A stretch of 64,000 nucleotides of DNA from Chitinophagales bacterium. Lineage in GTDB: Bacteria > Bacteroidota > Bacteroidia > Chitinophagales > UBA2359. A program made the translations under genes and the position numbers. Shown piece by piece: positions 1 through 6,694 of this stretch; position 1 is the first letter of the stretch, and each line of letters opens with the position of its first letter. The notes under the pieces were generated by a model. The model made no database searches. It was not told the origin of the DNA and saw nothing but the letters and a program-made list of their open reading frames with translations. The stretch is from NCBI GenBank assembly GCA_020628375.1, contig JAHDFD010000003.1:157265-221264 (forward strand), written 5' to 3'.

Positions 1-103
1 TAGGCCACCAGTCGCGATTTGTAGTACCTCCACCCGCTGATTGCTTTTGGAGTTCGCCATTATGAAATGGACATTTTGAAAGGTCGCTGTTTTGATTTTC
101 CAT
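1..103 (-). CDS. katG: Catalase-peroxidase, N-terminal end (cut by window edge)
   Basis: Only the first 34 codons are present, read leftwards from the ATG at 103; the gene continues beyond position 1. The translation begins [18 protein letters not shown] and continues with [11 protein letters not shown], the characteristic KatG N-terminus (CPFxxG, then GGGTxNRDWWPNQL). KatG is a bifunctional haem catalase and peroxidase that removes hydrogen peroxide in the cytoplasm. The ATG is the only start in frame before the conserved CPF motif. No TAnnTTTG box is obvious in the short gap to the next gene, which is on the same strand and upstream. Confidence 0.93.
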   Translation of the reverse strand, partial: MENQNSDLSKCPFHNGELQKQSAGGGTTNRDWWP

Positions 104-197
104 TTATTTGATTTAACAATTTAAAAGATTATACAATATTATATTTTTCCTGCTAATAAAAAGAAGACACATATGTAAAACAAAACAATTTTTCATT

Positions 198-1610
198 CTA
201 TAAAGTTGACGGACAAACAAAGGCTGTTTTGGGAATGTTCGTTTTTTCTATCGCTTTAAAACCTCCTTGAATATCGGTAAGGTTATGATACCCACGTGCT
301 TTTAAAATAGATGCTGTTATAATTGAGCGGTAACCACCTGCACAGTGTACATAAAAGTGCTCTTCTTTAGGAATTGCTGCCAAATGGTTATTCAATTCAC
401 TAAGCGGTATATTTTGTGCCGTTTTTATACGCTGAGATAAAAACTCATTTTCCTTTCTAACATCAAGAACGAGTTTATTACTATCTTCTTTTAGAATTTT
501 TTCAAGTTCGGTTGCATTGATTGAATCAACGGTATCAATTTCCATCTCTGCTTGCTTCCAAGCACTAAAGCCACCTTTCAAATAGCCTAAAACTTTATCG
601 AAACCTACACGAGCTAATCGGGTTATTGCTTCTTCTTCTTTTCCTGCCGGTGCGATGAGTAATATTTTCTGATGAATATCAACGATCAACTCCCCTACCC
701 AAGGTGCAAAGCTTCCATTTAAGCCAATAAAAATACTATTGGGAATATGTCCTGCTGCAAATTCTTGTTGTGAACGAACATCGAGCATTAAAATATCTTC
801 TTCATTTACCAATAGTTCAAATTCCTTCGGAGAATATGCTCGTTTCCCTCTTTCTAAAACCGTATCAATGTGTTCGTAACCTTCTTTATTCAGCTTTACA
901 TTTAATGGGAAATAAGCAGGAGGTGGCAACAAGCCGTCGGTAACTTCTTTAATGAATTCTGCTTTGGTCATATCGGCACGTAAAGCATAATTCATTTTTT
1001 TCTGATTACCTAAGGTATCGACGGTTTCTTTCATCATATTTTTACCACAGGCGGAACCTGCTCCGTGGGCGGGATACACGATTACATCATCGGGTAAAGG
1101 CATGATCTTATTTCGTAGGCTATCGTATGAAAAGCCTGCCAGATCTTCCATTGTTAGCTCTTCTGATTTTTGTGCTAGATCGGGACGTCCTACATCTCCT
1201 AAGAAAAGCGTATCTCCGGTAAAAATGGCGTGTTCTTTTCCTTTGGAATCCAAAATCAGGTAAGTGGTACTTTCCATTGTATGCCCAGGTGTATGCAATA
1301 CTTTAATTGTAATATCTCCCAATGAAAACACTTCCTCATCTTTGGCAATGTATGCTTCAAATTTTGGATTCGCATTGGGTCCGTAAATAATTGGTGCAGC
1401 TGTTTTTTCAGACAAGCTCAAATGACCGCTTACAAAGTCAGCGTGGAAGTGGGTTTCAAAGATATATTTGATCGTATCTCCTGCTTTACTCGCCTTGTCT
1501 ATATAAGGTTGTACTTCACGTAATGGATCGATGATAGCTGCTTCTCCATTACTTGAAATATAGTAAGCTCCTTGTGCTAAACAACCGGTATAAATTTGTT
1601 CTATATACAT
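198..1610 (-). CDS. MBL-fold persulfide dioxygenase with two rhodanese domains (CstB/ETHE1-like)
   Basis: 470 aa. Residues 1 to about 230 are a metallo-beta-lactamase fold of the ETHE1/persulfide dioxygenase type: metal-binding THFHADF (53-59), H110 in HTPGH, and the D in TGDTLFLGDVGRPD. Two rhodanese domains follow. The first (about 265-355, starting LMLDVRSQQEF) has no active-site Cys where it is expected (LLIAPAGKEEE), so it is probably structural. The second (about 370-460) has the intact loop HCAGGYRS. The family oxidises glutathione- or CoA-type persulfides to sulfite, and the fused rhodanese handles thiosulfate or persulfide sulfur. It is the last gene of an operon with a TauE/SafE permease 10 bp upstream and an ArsR regulator, matching sulfide/persulfide detoxification operons. 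Substrate is inferred from family and context. Confidence 0.9.
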   Translation of the reverse strand: MYIEQIYTGCLAQGAYYISSNGEAAIIDPLREVQPYIDKASKAGDTIKYIFETHFHADFVSGHLSLSEKTAAPIIYGPNANPKFEAYIAKDEEVFSLGDITIKVLHTPGHTMESTTYLILDSKGKEHAIFTGDTLFLGDVGRPDLAQKSEELTMEDLAGFSYDSLRNKIMPLPDDVIVYPAHGAGSACGKNMMKETVDTLGNQKKMNYALRADMTKAEFIKEVTDGLLPPPAYFPLNVKLNKEGYEHIDTVLERGKRAYSPKEFELLVNEEDILMLDVRSQQEFAAGHIPNSIFIGLNGSFAPWVGELIVDIHQKILLIAPAGKEEEAITRLARVGFDKVLGYLKGGFSAWKQAEMEIDTVDSINATELEKILKEDSNKLVLDVRKENEFLSQRIKTAQNIPLSELNNHLAAIPKEEHFYVHCAGGYRSIITASILKARGYHNLTDIQGGFKAIEKTNIPKTAFVCPSTL

Positions 1611-1620
1611 TTTATCTTTT

Positions 1621-2415
1621 TTAATGTATTATAAATTCTTTAGTTATTATAAAAACTGCCATTATAATTATGAAAAAACCAAATCCTTTCTGTAATATTT
1701 TTCCATCGATAAAATTATTAATAAATACACCAATGTAAATACCAGAAAGTGCAATAATTGTAAATATTCCTAAAAATTCCCAATCAATATGCATACTTAG
1801 TGCATCGCCGAGTAAAAAACCAAGAATAGATTTAAATGCAATAATAATCAACGAGGTTCCTATGGCCTTTTTCATTTCTAAATTTGCAAACATCACTAGT
1901 GCAGGAATAATTAAAAAACCACCTCCTGCTCCGACGAATCCGGTAATACTACCGACAGTCAGTCCCTCAAGTAAAATTAAAGGATAATTATACACAACAA
2001 CACCTCTTACTTCATGTTTACTTTTTGGATATAACATATTATATGCAGCTACAATCATTAATAAGGCAAATAAACCAAACATTGCCATTCTTCTTGTAAA
2101 ATAGAAATACCCAATATTAAATAACACATCTGGTAGTACTGGAACCACATAATGTCTGACTAACCAAACGCCAATTACAGCAGGAATCCCAAAAATAGTA
2201 GCAGTCTTCCAATCAACATTACCATTCTTATGCTGCTGAATTCCTCCAATTAATGCAGAAAAGCCAACAATAAAAAGAGAATAAGCTGTTGCTGTTTTTT
2301 CATCTAATAAAAAGATATACGCCAATACAGGTACGGCAAGAATTGAACCGCCTCCTCCAATTAATCCAAGTGAAATACCGATAAGTCCTGCTGCGATGAA
2401 TCCAAAAACTTCCAT
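1621..2415 (-). CDS. TauE/SafE family sulfite/sulfonate exporter
   Basis: 264 aa, almost entirely hydrophobic, with about eight predicted membrane segments arranged as two similar halves, each opening with a Gly-rich segment (GLIGGGGSILAVPVLAY near the N-terminus and GFVGAGGGFLIIPALVMF in the second half). This pseudo-repeat is typical of TauE/SafE (DUF81) permeases, which move sulfite, sulfoacetate or related anions across the inner membrane. The stop lies 10 bp before the persulfide dioxygenase start and the ArsR gene is 58 bp upstream, so the three are probably one transcript. The likely role is export of the sulfite made by the dioxygenase; this is inferred from context. Confidence 0.9.
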   Translation of the reverse strand: MEVFGFIAAGLIGISLGLIGGGGSILAVPVLAYIFLLDEKTATAYSLFIVGFSALIGGIQQHKNGNVDWKTATIFGIPAVIGVWLVRHYVVPVLPDVLFNIGYFYFTRRMAMFGLFALLMIVAAYNMLYPKSKHEVRGVVVYNYPLILLEGLTVGSITGFVGAGGGFLIIPALVMFANLEMKKAIGTSLIIIAFKSILGFLLGDALSMHIDWEFLGIFTIIALSGIYIGVFINNFIDGKILQKGFGFFIIIMAVFIITKEFIIH

Positions 2416-2473
2416 ATTTTAATATTCATTCATTTGATAAAATATTCAAATAAATACACAAAAAAACTCAATT

Positions 2474-2782
2474 TTAAAGTTCACATTTTTTCAGACAATC
2501 AAAAATTTTCAGTATTTGCTTATTTTTGATACTGTAAAATACCTGCTTACCTTTTTTTACTGAACTAAGAATATCATTATCCTTCATTTTTGCCAAATGA
2601 TGTGACATCATCGAAATCTCACAATCGATACCAATACGTTCACAAATGGTACTTACATCCAAGGGTTCTTCTGTTTCTAAAACTTCTAAAATTTCGAGCT
2701 TTACAGGGTGCGCAATGGTTTTAAGTGTTTTAGCTGCAAACTGTAATTTTTCGATCGACAATTGACGTTTAGTCTGTTTCAT
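2474..2782 (-). CDS. ArsR/SmtB family transcriptional regulator, probable persulfide sensor
   Basis: 102 aa from the ATG at 2782. It has a winged helix-turn-helix with the ArsR signature (AHPVKLEILEVLE, then EISMMSHHLAKMKDNDIL). Cysteines occur in the recognition region (STICERIGIDC) and at the C-terminus (FDCLKKCEL). In BigR/SqrR-type ArsR sensors a Cys pair forms a persulfide-sensing link; here the pairing is only possible, not shown. A longer frame starting at 2809 exists, but that upstream ATG lies inside the promoter (-7 box at 2787-2794), so the downstream ATG is preferred and the mRNA would be almost leaderless. It heads the TauE and dioxygenase operon and probably represses it until persulfide is present. 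Confidence 0.88.
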   Translation of the reverse strand: MKQTKRQLSIEKLQFAAKTLKTIAHPVKLEILEVLETEEPLDVSTICERIGIDCEISMMSHHLAKMKDNDILSSVKKGKQVFYSIKNKQILKIFDCLKKCEL

Positions 2783-2786
2783 AGCG

Positions 2787-2817
2787 CAAATATATGAATA
2801 TTTTAGCATTTGTTCAA
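2787..2817 (-). promoter_or_regulatory. Bacteroidota-type promoter of the sulfide operon
   Basis: On the minus strand a TTG (2817-2815) is followed after exactly 20 bases by TATATTTG (2794-2787), matching the -33 TTG and -7 TAnnTTTG elements. The box ends four bases before the chosen ATG of the ArsR gene, predicting a leaderless or nearly leaderless transcript. Confidence 0.7.
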
Positions 2818-2819
2818 GT

Positions 2820-2945
2820 GTTTTTTAAAAATTTAATTATTAAGATTGTTCTAACATGCTGTTGAGTTTCTTCAGAGACTTAAGCGAGGGAAAAGCTTGT
2901 TGGTTAGCGACCAACAAGGAGAGGGGAAATGGCATTTCTATTTTT
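2820..2945. other. Intergenic gap with a GTTGGT...ACCAAC palindrome
   Basis: No gene. An inverted repeat TTGTTGGT-TAGCG-ACCAACAA lies near 2898-2918, the same palindrome family that is multiplied at 20552-20705. A segment resembling the start of the 3649-4060 repeat block (TTAAGCGAGGG) also occurs here. Confidence 0.5.
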
Positions 2946-2969
2946 TAAGGACTGTTACACAATAAAAAC

Positions 2970-3000
2970 TTGCCTCTTTCGGATATACAAAGTATAATTG
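2970..3000 (+). promoter_or_regulatory. Probable mazEF promoter
   Basis: TTG at 2970-2972, then 20 bases, then TATAATTG at 2993-3000, one mismatch from TAnnTTTG. It lies about 20 bases before the mazE ATG at 3021. Confidence 0.5.
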
Positions 3001-3020
3001 TGCTAATTAAAAGAATAACA

Positions 3021-3263
3021 ATGACCATAACAATTAATAAATGGGGAAATAGTTTAGGGATCCGCATACCTAAAGACATAGCCCAAAAAGCCAATTTAAA
3101 AGCAGGAACGACTATGACCATTGGTTTAGACGATGAAGGTAAATTAATCTTAAAAGAAGCAAAAGAGTTGACCTTAGATGACTTGTGTTCAGGGGTAACA
3201 CCAGAAAACAAACACGATCTCATATTTGATAATGAAGTAGGGAAAGAAAAATGGACATACTAA
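3021..3263 (+). CDS. mazE: AbrB/MazE-type antitoxin
   Basis: 80 aa from the ATG at 3021. The N-terminal half is a swapped-hairpin AbrB/SpoVT-type DNA-binding domain (TITINKWGNSLGIRIPK, then ANLKAGTTMTIGLDD); the C-terminal half is acidic and would wrap the toxin. It binds and neutralises MazF and autoregulates the operon. An upstream in-frame start at 2970 would lie in the promoter, so it is rejected. The stop overlaps the toxin gene by 13 bp, the usual arrangement for translationally coupled mazEF. Confidence 0.9.
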   Translation: MTITINKWGNSLGIRIPKDIAQKANLKAGTTMTIGLDDEGKLILKEAKELTLDDLCSGVTPENKHDLIFDNEVGKEKWTY

Positions 3264-3592
3264 CGACAGCCCCCAAACGTGGAGATATAGTTTGGCTGGA
3301 TTTAGACCCCAAAAAAGGAAGAGAACAAAAAGGGCATCGACCTGTCTTAGTAATATCCCACCTACAACACAATGAAGTTTACCAACTAGCGATCATCATT
3401 CCTATCACTCGTCAAAAAAAAGGTTTCGGAATTGAAGTCCCTCTACCCAAGGATTGTTCTATTGAGGGCGTTTTATTGACCAATCAAATACAAAGCATAG
3501 ATTGGAAAACAAGAAATGCGGTCTATGAAACCAATATAGATACCGACACTTTACAATCGGTTCTAAAACGAATTGATGTTTTGATAAAATGA
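3251..3592 (+). CDS. mazF: MazF/PemK-type endoribonuclease toxin
   Basis: 113 aa, normal length for MazF. It shows the family signatures RGDIVWLDLDPKKGREQKG near the N-terminus, HRPVLVIS, the central IIPITRQ strand, and VLLTNQIQSIDW, which carries the conserved residues of the RNA-cleaving site. MazF cleaves single-stranded mRNA or tRNA at short motifs and arrests growth when MazE is lost. It overlaps mazE by 13 bp. It sits in an accessory region beside repeats and upstream of the tRNA-like RNA array; some MazF enzymes cleave tRNA, but no specificity can be read here. Confidence 0.92.
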   Translation: MDILTTAPKRGDIVWLDLDPKKGREQKGHRPVLVISHLQHNEVYQLAIIIPITRQKKGFGIEVPLPKDCSIEGVLLTNQIQSIDWKTRNAVYETNIDTDTLQSVLKRIDVLIK

Positions 3593-3648
3593 AGCAGTAG
3601 TGGAATAAAAGGTAAAAATAGAAAACTATGTATTGAAATAGTCATGCC

Positions 3649-4060
3649 ATGTTGCTCGAATCACTACGAAGATTCAAGCGAGGGGAAGGGAAAGCTTTTG
3701 GTCAGCAAACAAGATCGAAAAATAGTGATTTTAACGAGGGAAGAAGGCTATCAGTAAGGGTCATTCTGGTAAACACCAGAATGACATGGTTGTATAGTTC
3801 TTTCTTAACTTATGTAAGTTTCTCTTTAATAAAGCTCAATTGTGCATATATCTTCTATTCCCAAAAACTTTCATTGTTCGGTCATTTTCTGTTCTGGGAA
3901 TGTCCACTCTAAGCTAGGCTTTTACAGAAGGAAAAAGACTAAATGTAAGGGTTGTAGATTCTGGTAAACACCAGAATGACGTGGTTGTATGGTTCTTCCT
4001 TAAACTCTGTAAGTTTCTCTATAACACAATTGATTAGTGATCAACATTGGGAGATTGAAA
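3649..4060. repeat. Dispersed repeat block 1 (about 194-bp family)
   Basis: The gap after mazF is filled by a repeat that recurs at 5850-5998 and twice in tandem at 6150-6560. Shared landmarks are CTTTCATTGTTCGGTCAT, AGGAAAAAGACTAAATGTAA, the palindrome ATTCTGGTAAACACCAGAAT, TGGTTGTATAGTT and CTCTGTAAGTTTCTCT. A further sub-element (CAGCAAACAAGATCGA) is shared with block 2. The 87-codon open frame at 3649-3912 lies within the repeat and has no protein-like features. Confidence 0.8.
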
Positions 4061-4071
4061 CGTAAATTATA

Positions 4072-5736
4072 TTATTCTTTCACAAACCTTAATTCTTCGC
4101 CATTCTCGAAAATAAGTGTGTAAATACCATTGGCAAGACCAGAAATATCAATAAATGTTTCGTTCTGTGTAATACCTTTTAAATAACTTTTACCTGATAA
4201 ATCGAATATTTCATATTTTATTGGTTTTGTAAATGCAGAATGTACATATAGTTCATCACTAGCTGGATTTGGACTGATCGAAAATTGTTTTTCATTAATA
4301 TCAGATATCGCAACATCTTCACAATCTGCTGTTCCTGTAACTTGTAACATTTGTGAATAAACTGCGGTATCTTGACAAACAACAGCAGTTAGCTGAACTT
4401 CATAAGTACCTGCTTCACAAAACTGGTGTAATGGGTTTACCTCATTAGATGTTTTACCATCACCAAAATCCCAGATAAAATGACCACCATCTGATTGGTT
4501 TTCATAAACATTTTCACTCTCATTACTGAATTGAATCTGTAAATTTTCTTCGTTTGGTAATTCAAAACTAAACTGTGCATTTGGTTCGGTTAGTAAACCT
4601 AAGCAGTTGGTTTTTAATAAGTAAGTGGAAACACCTGGTCCACTTTCATATCTGCCTGTGACTAATATACTACCGTCTTCTTCAATTTTCATGTCATATA
4701 TATAGTCATCATCTGTACCTCCATAATATCTCTCCCAAAGTATATTTCCAAGACTATCTGATTTAACCAATCCTATATCTACATATTGCTCATAGGATGG
4801 ATCAAATCTCCCCGTTCCGAATAATAAACTACCATCGTTAAATTCTCTAATTTCACTTATGATTGTATTTGGTAGAAAATCATCTAATGTGTATAAAATT
4901 TCTCCTTCTTTATCAAAAAACACTAAGTATGCATTAGGGAACTCAGCTTGATTGTTTACTTGAAAAGCACCAAGTAAATTGCCATTTTTTAATGTTGCTA
5001 AACGATCTCCCTTAAAATAATTATATCCATCTTTAGGAAGTAGGTGGGTATCTAATTCATTACCCTCTAAATCAAACTTCATTAAATAAGTATCACAATA
5101 TTCATACACATCTAAATTAACATTTGGTATAGCATAAATATAATCTTCCGTTTTTGTAAATCCCCAACAATAAGCATCTTGCCCTAACCAATTATCATAG
5201 GTTTTGTAGTCAAGAGATTCTTTATTGACTAAATCTACATAATACAATACAGGTTTTACCTTAAATTCAGGGGCTAAACGCATCATCCCGGCCAATATTT
5301 GTTTATTACTGTTTAGCTCAAAAATATCCATTATACCCATAGGTTCATAAAAAGTGGTATCTATCAAATTCATTAAAGAATCATATTGAATAACCAGCGA
5401 TTTCATGGGAGTTGGATAATTAGGTATTATATCACTAATCACATACAACCTATTATTTATTACAATTGATGCTTCGATAGAATCATCTCTATCTTCGTAA
5501 TCAATTGATTCAAATTTGATAGAATCACCATATTCATTTAAACGGTATATAAAAGTATCCCAAGTACCATCACTAGGTTTCATTACTCCACCCATTAAAA
5601 AATAATCACTTCCAAATTTTTGAACAACATCAGCATTATTATTAAATGCAGGTGCATAAATTTTCAAAAAGTACTTTTCTTGGGCAGATAAGTTAACACT
5701 GAAAAGAAGCATCAATAGCAGTAGTAAGATTTTCAT
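4072..5736 (-). CDS. Secreted protein with PKD domain and T9SS type A sorting domain
   Basis: 554 aa. A signal peptide (MKILLLLLMLLFSVNLSAQ) is followed by about 370 residues with beta-propeller-like repeats (for example MKIEEDGSILVTGRYE). A PKD domain follows around 385-465 (FIWDFGDGKTSNEVNPLHQF), then a T9SS type A C-terminal domain (SISPNPASDELYV to the terminal ELRFVKE). The protein should be exported by Sec, then moved across the outer membrane by the type IX system and anchored or released. No catalytic motif is visible. The gene stands alone, bracketed on both sides by blocks of the same 194-bp repeat, which suggests it came or moves with them. Confidence 0.88.
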   Translation of the reverse strand: MKILLLLLMLLFSVNLSAQEKYFLKIYAPAFNNNADVVQKFGSDYFLMGGVMKPSDGTWDTFIYRLNEYGDSIKFESIDYEDRDDSIEASIVINNRLYVISDIIPNYPTPMKSLVIQYDSLMNLIDTTFYEPMGIMDIFELNSNKQILAGMMRLAPEFKVKPVLYYVDLVNKESLDYKTYDNWLGQDAYCWGFTKTEDYIYAIPNVNLDVYEYCDTYLMKFDLEGNELDTHLLPKDGYNYFKGDRLATLKNGNLLGAFQVNNQAEFPNAYLVFFDKEGEILYTLDDFLPNTIISEIREFNDGSLLFGTGRFDPSYEQYVDIGLVKSDSLGNILWERYYGGTDDDYIYDMKIEEDGSILVTGRYESGPGVSTYLLKTNCLGLLTEPNAQFSFELPNEENLQIQFSNESENVYENQSDGGHFIWDFGDGKTSNEVNPLHQFCEAGTYEVQLTAVVCQDTAVYSQMLQVTGTADCEDVAISDINEKQFSISPNPASDELYVHSAFTKPIKYEIFDLSGKSYLKGITQNETFIDISGLANGIYTLIFENGEELRFVKE

Positions 5737-5849
5737 GCTGATAAGGTTTTAGGTTCGTGAGATGTAAAACTAATAATTCATCCGCATTTTATTATACAGC
5801 AACTCCAATAAATAAAAGAATTCATATACCCTTATTAGGGTTGACCTAG

Positions 5850-5998
5850 ATAGACTTTTGGTCAGCAAACAAGATCGAGAAATAGTGATTTTAATGAGGG
5901 AAGAAGGCTAATAGTGAGGGTTGTAGATTCTGGTAAACACCAAAATGACATGGTTGTATAGTTCTTACTTAAACTCTGTAAGTTTCTCTTTATACAAA
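5850..5998. repeat. Dispersed repeat block 2 (partial copy)
   Basis: Contains the landmarks CAGCAAACAAGATCGA, AGGGAAGAAGGCTA, GATTCTGGTAAACACCA, ATGACATGGTTGTATAG and AACTCTGTAAGTTTCTCT in the same order and strand as block 1, but lacks the TTCATTGTTCGG half. Confidence 0.8.
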
Positions 5999-6149
5999 TT
6001 TAAAAATAAAAAAACGTATAAATGATCGTGTCATATTGAGCGCAATGTAATGAAGCCGAAATATAGACACCTCGCTATTTTTTTGGATAATTCGTATTAT
6101 TTGGCTTCATTTGACAGTGATTTATACGCTCATAAATGTACGTTGTATT

Positions 6150-6560
6150 AATAAAGCAACTGTACAAGTATCTTCTATTACCAAAAACTTTCATTGTTCG
6201 GTCATTTTCTGTCCTGCGGATGTCCACTCTAAGATAGGCTTTTACATAAGGAAAAAGACTAAATGTAAGGGTTATAGATTCTGGTAAATACCAGAATGAC
6301 ATGGTTGTATAGTTTTTACTTAAACTCTGTAAGTTTCTCTTTAATAAAACTCAATTGTGCATATATCTTCTATTCCCAAAACTTTCATTGTTCGGTCATT
6401 ATCTGTCCTGCGAATCCTCCCTAAGCTAGACTTTTACACAAGGAAAAAGACTAAATGTAAGGGTTGTAGATTCTGGTAAACACCAGAATGACATGGTTGT
6501 ATAGTTTTTCTTTAACCTCTGAATGTTTCTATATAACACAATTGATTAGTAATCAATATT
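6150..6560. repeat. Dispersed repeat block 3, two tandem copies
   Basis: Two consecutive copies of the family, with landmark TTTCATTGTTCGGTCAT at about 6190 and again at about 6384, giving a period near 194 bp. Each copy ends with the palindrome around TTCTGGTAAAnACCAGAA and then TGACATGGTTGTATAGT. The rest of the 5737-6636 gap (about 5999-6149 and 6561-6636) holds no supported gene. Confidence 0.8.
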
Positions 6561-6636
6561 GGGAAAGAAAAGCGAGGCGGACGATCTTTAGAATTTAACT
6601 AATAATATTTTTAGGATAAGGCGCAAATCAATCAAT

Positions 6637-6674
6637 AAAAAAATCCACGTCTCCTCATTTGAGTTGACGTGGAT
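6637..6674 (-). terminator. Intrinsic terminator of the MXAN_6230-like gene
   Basis: Perfect 10-bp stem AATCCACGTC / GACGTGGATT (6642-6651 with 6665-6674) with a 13-nt loop, followed on the minus strand by a run of Ts. It lies about 20 bp after the stop of the minus-strand gene. Confidence 0.85.
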
Positions 6675-6694
6675 TGATAAGCAAAATAGGTTTG

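Noticed and set aside
3649..3912. 87-codon open frame after mazF
   Set aside because: It lies within the dispersed repeat, has no protein-like features, and the equivalent frame is not open in the other copies.
6075..6302. 75-codon minus-strand open frame
   Set aside because: Falls in repeat block 3; composition is that of non-coding DNA.
3655..6500. CRISPR array
   Set aside because: The repeats are long (about 194 bp), few and contiguous without unique spacers, and no cas gene is in the window.
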